This document shows positions 4,973 through 7,113 of a stretch of 7,113 nt of DNA, one piece after another (position 1 is the stretch's first letter; every line of letters starts with the position of its first letter). The stretch spans positions 1-7,113 of the forward strand of contig SKKR01000529.1 in assembly GCA_007123655.1 (NCBI GenBank), given 5' to 3'. The translations under genes were made by a program, and so were the position numbers. The notes under the pieces were generated by a model that saw only the letters and a list, made by a program, of their open reading frames with translations, was not told the DNA's origin and searched no databases. This DNA comes from Thermomicrobiaceae bacterium (lineage in GTDB: Bacteria; Chloroflexota; Chloroflexia; Thermomicrobiales; Thermomicrobiaceae).

Positions 4973-6172
4973 TCAGTGCGAATTGTCGCGGATTTTCGCA
5001 CCGCCGGTGACCTGAGAATAGATCTCGTCGATCGATGTGAGGTGGGTTTCTGCCGTGTAATGCTGCTCGAAGAGCGCTCGGCCATTTCGGCCCATGTTGC
5101 GGGCCCTGTCCGGGTGATTCCAGAGTTTGAGGGCAGCTTCAGCCAGTGAGCGCTCGTTCGCGGGCTCGAACAGGTAGCCGGTCTCTCCAGGGTGAATGAG
5201 TTCACTTATGGCCCCGAGGTCAGAGGCGATTGCCGGGGTTGACCGCGCATAGGCTTCGATCACCACGCGCCCGAACGTCTCATACCACTCGGAGGGAAAC
5301 ACCAGCGCAGTGGCTCGCCCCATCAGTTCGTAGATCCTGTCGATCGGCTGGGATCCGAGCCACGTGACGCCGCTGAGCCGTTCGGATGCCTCCTGAACGA
5401 TTCCGGACGCAGGCCCGCGACCGGCAATGACGAGCGGCACCTTGTCGTGAATCGCTTCCCACGCCTTCAGCATGGTCGCGACGCCCTTCTCGTCGGACAG
5501 CCGGCCGACGAACAGGATGAATTCGCGCTCTTCATCGCTCGGTCCCGGGTCCGGGAACACGAAGTTCGGTTTGACCGAGATCTTCTCCGCGGGCAGGCCG
5601 CCTTCGATCATCTTCTGACGCCCGAACTCCGACAGGGCAATGAAATGGTCAACCTTCTGATTCCAGGACCCGAGGCCTCCGTGCAGCGTCTGCATTGCCG
5701 CGATTGCCGCTGATCCCGCGCGGCTTCCCCGGTAACAGGCGTGGACCACGCCGGGCCAGGCAAATCGGCGACCCATACAGTCCTCGCACACCTGATTGTC
5801 TCGGTAGAACAGCGCGTTCGGACAGAGTAACCGGTAGTTGCGGATGCTCTGGATGATCGGCACGTTCTCCGCGCGGGCGGCGTAATAGATCGATGGTGAG
5901 ATGAGGGGGAACGAGTTCTGGACATGCATTAACTGAGGGCGGATTTCCCGGATGATCTGGCGTACATCCCGCTGGGCCTCCAGAGACCAGATACATCTGA
6001 GGGCGGTGCGCATTCCGCCGATTGCATCAACTCGGTGATTGGTATCGACGTACGTGTGTACCGTCACGCCGGCATATTCGAGCGCCCGGCGTTCGGCTTC
6101 GAAACTCAGGTCCTCACCACCGCGCTCCTGGTAGTAGTTATGGACCATCAGTATCGACTCTAGTCGGGTCAT
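4973..6172 (-). CDS. GT4-family glycosyltransferase with a four-Cys insertion (surface polysaccharide synthesis)
   Basis: A 399-residue GT-B fold glycosyltransferase, normal length for GT4. The N-terminal acceptor half begins with a short strand and the glycine turn GGE (18-20), and has H83 in MHVQNSFP. The C-terminal donor half has FVGRLSDEKG (221-230), AGRGP (250-254), and the E-x7-E motif (E298 and E306, in WYETFGRVVIEA), which binds the nucleotide-sugar donor in retaining GT4 enzymes. Between them are four cysteines, C117-x11-C129-x2-C132-x13-C146, an arrangement I associate with a subgroup of polysaccharide GT4 enzymes and one that could bind zinc. No membrane segment is visible, so it should act at the cytoplasmic face on a lipid-linked acceptor. 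The donor sugar cannot be read. The ATG at 6172 has an AGGG upstream. The ligase-like gene ends 100 bp upstream on the same strand, so both likely belong to one surface-polysaccharide locus. Confidence 0.9.
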   Translation of the reverse strand: MTRLESILMVHNYYQERGGEDLSFEAERRALEYAGVTVHTYVDTNHRVDAIGGMRTALRCIWSLEAQRDVRQIIREIRPQLMHVQNSFPLISPSIYYAARAENVPIIQSIRNYRLLCPNALFYRDNQVCEDCMGRRFAWPGVVHACYRGSRAGSAAIAAMQTLHGGLGSWNQKVDHFIALSEFGRQKMIEGGLPAEKISVKPNFVFPDPGPSDEEREFILFVGRLSDEKGVATMLKAWEAIHDKVPLVIAGRGPASGIVQEASERLSGVTWLGSQPIDRIYELMGRATALVFPSEWYETFGRVVIEAYARSTPAIASDLGAISELIHPGETGYLFEPANERSLAEAALKLWNHPDRARNMGRNGRALFEQHYTAETHLTSIDEIYSQVTGGAKIRDNSH

Positions 6173-6176
6173 TCAC

Positions 6177-6204
6177 ACCCTACTGTCATTAGAACCCTTG
6201 CCAA
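6177..6204 (-). promoter_or_regulatory. Weak promoter candidate immediately before the glycosyltransferase ATG
   Basis: On the minus strand TTGGCA (6204-6199, five of six matches to the -35 consensus) is followed by a 16-bp spacer and TAGGGT (6182-6177), which matches only the TANNNT core of a -10. This would start transcription at or next to the ATG, giving a leaderless or near-leaderless message. Read-through from the upstream ligase-like gene is an equally good explanation. The rest of the 100-bp gap shows nothing else. Confidence 0.22.
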
Positions 6205-6272
6205 GTATTCGGAAGCGTGGTGGATTGAGGCAGGTTGTCGAGAGGTAGTGTAGGACGAATTCACGCCGGATG

Positions 6273-7113
6273 CTACCCGTTTTTCGAATTTGGGCTGCCC
6301 CGTTGCCGGTCGCGCCTGATGTCGATGCCGATCAGGCCCAATCCAAGCCCGAACACGCTCCAGAACCAGATCCCTCCCTGCGGACCTTCCAGATACACAT
6401 CAAAGGTGCTGTTCAGCATCACAGCAAGCCAGAACACAAGCACAAAGCCTGCTCCGGCCCCAACCCAGCGATCCGTCACCGATGATGCGCTGTCCTGCCG
6501 AACGAACACCCGGAGCATTGCCAACGCAAACGTGCCCTGGACAGCGAGCCAGGCAACCAGCCCTGGTACACCCATCCGCGCGAGGAATGTGAGATGGATG
6601 TTGTGCGGTGATCGCAGCGGTGGGTCAATGTCCAGTTCGAATCCATCGCTCTCAGCCAGGTTGACGCCGTATCCTTTTCCTGTCCAGAAATACTCACCGC
6701 GCAGTGTATAGTTCAAAATCGTCCCCCACCAGTCGAGCCGCCACTCGCGGGTGTTGAACTGGCGCTGGCGAGTCCGCTCGTGCAATGGATCCGGCCCGGC
6801 AGATTCTGCCGGCATGGCTGCCTCGTCCGGTTCGAGAGATGCCGGATCAGCGGTGACATCTGCGTCGTATTCAGCACGTGAGAGAGAATCCTCCCCCGTG
6901 GCCTGGTTTTCATCGTCTGCTGCCCCGGATGCATCGATGACCGAGAGACCAAATATGCTCGCGAACCCGTTCATGATGTAGACGCCGTCGATTCGCTCGT
7001 CGCCGGAACTCGTCGTGTAGTAAACGTCGGTGACGGAAGTGATGGTGAGCACCGCGACGATCATCACCCACGGCAAGGCGAGCGGTGCGAGCGAAGGTCC
7101 GGTCGAACGCGTC
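6273..7113 (-). CDS. O-antigen ligase/polymerase-like membrane protein, C-terminal part (5' end outside the window)
   Basis: The frame is open to the right edge, so the real start lies beyond the window; a TTG at 7076 is internal. About 279 residues are visible. They begin with a membrane segment (LPWVMIVAVLTITSV), then a long extracytoplasmic loop of about 140 residues. Its second half has WWGTILNYTLRGEYFWTGKGYG and then SPHNIHLTFLARMGVPGL, the 'PHN...L...G.pGL' pattern typical of the Wzy/WaaL (O-antigen ligase) family just before a membrane helix. Two more hydrophobic segments follow (GFVLVFWLAVML and IWFWSVFGLGLGLIG) and then a basic cytoplasmic tail. The family joins or polymerises lipid-linked glycans at the outer face of the membrane, which suits the glycosyltransferase downstream. 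The first part of the loop carries an unusual acidic, low-complexity stretch. Ligase and polymerase cannot be told apart from this fragment. Confidence 0.82.
   Translation of the reverse strand, partial: TRSTGPSLAPLALPWVMIVAVLTITSVTDVYYTTSSGDERIDGVYIMNGFASIFGLSVIDASGAADDENQATGEDSLSRAEYDADVTADPASLEPDEAAMPAESAGPDPLHERTRQRQFNTREWRLDWWGTILNYTLRGEYFWTGKGYGVNLAESDGFELDIDPPLRSPHNIHLTFLARMGVPGLVAWLAVQGTFALAMLRVFVRQDSASSVTDRWVGAGAGFVLVFWLAVMLNSTFDVYLEGPQGGIWFWSVFGLGLGLIGIDIRRDRQRGSPNSKNG

Noticed and set aside
4776..5015. Plus-strand frame across the gap between glycosyltransferase and HTH gene
   Set aside because: It overlaps the starts and ends of two well-supported minus-strand genes and has no ribosome site or domain. 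Its TTGACA-containing stretch is part of a repeat and lacks a partner -10.
6273..7076. TTG at 7076 as the true start of the ligase-like protein
   Set aside because: The frame stays open to the window edge with hydrophobic codons continuing upstream, and the family needs many more N-terminal membrane helices. The gene is simply cut by the window.
1..7113. CRISPR array, insertion sequence, tRNA/rRNA, toxin-antitoxin or defence system
   Set aside because: I read both strands for repeat-spacer patterns, transposase motifs, paired small toxin/antitoxin frames and RNA-gene signatures and found none. The only mobile-element hint is the excisionase-type HTH gene, which has no supporting partner.

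Overview
The window is about 7.1 kb of fairly GC-rich bacterial chromosome (roughly 58-60% by eye, not computed). Coding density is high. Six complete genes and one cut-off gene all read on the minus strand, and the tail of one more gene enters from the left on the plus strand. A soluble GAF-PAS histidine kinase beside a KdpE/OmpR-type regulator, frequent GTG and TTG starts, and the base composition would suit a Chloroflexota (Thermomicrobia-like) or similar environmental bacterium. This is a weak guess: the window holds no rRNA or other phylogenetic marker.

Layout in the minus-strand direction of transcription, from right to left: (1) 7113-6273, the C-terminal part of a multi-pass O-antigen ligase/polymerase-like membrane protein, cut by the right edge; (2) 6172-4973, a GT4-family glycosyltransferase with a four-cysteine insertion; (3) 4786-4568, a 72-residue excisionase/MerR-type helix-turn-helix protein; (4) 4518-3763, a classical short-chain dehydrogenase; (5) 3498-2800, an OmpR-family response regulator; (6) 2796-871, its cytosolic GAF-PAS histidine kinase, starting 3 nt after the regulator stops; (7) 774-274, a ferritin-like diiron protein. 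At 2-184 on the plus strand is the C-terminus of an unidentified protein. It converges on the ferritin-like gene, and a GC-rich hairpin lies midway between the two stops.

The genes appear to form functional blocks. The right block (ligase-like protein plus glycosyltransferase) is the end of a surface-polysaccharide or exopolysaccharide locus. The middle pair (HTH protein and SDR, 49 bp apart) is probably co-transcribed but has no assignable substrate or target. The regulator-kinase pair is a tightly coupled two-component system whose input is likely cytoplasmic. The ferritin-like gene follows it after a 96-bp gap containing a perfect 7-bp hairpin, so it could be an operon member or a separate unit.

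I found no CRISPR array, insertion sequence, tRNA, rRNA, phage gene or recognisable defence system, and nothing that clearly amounts to a new biological system. The points most worth checking are regulatory and structural: three copies of a GRTCCGCCR repeat just before the response-regulator gene, a 22-bp-spaced direct repeat before the small HTH gene, an unassigned N-terminal region in the kinase, and an acidic low-complexity loop in the ligase-like protein.
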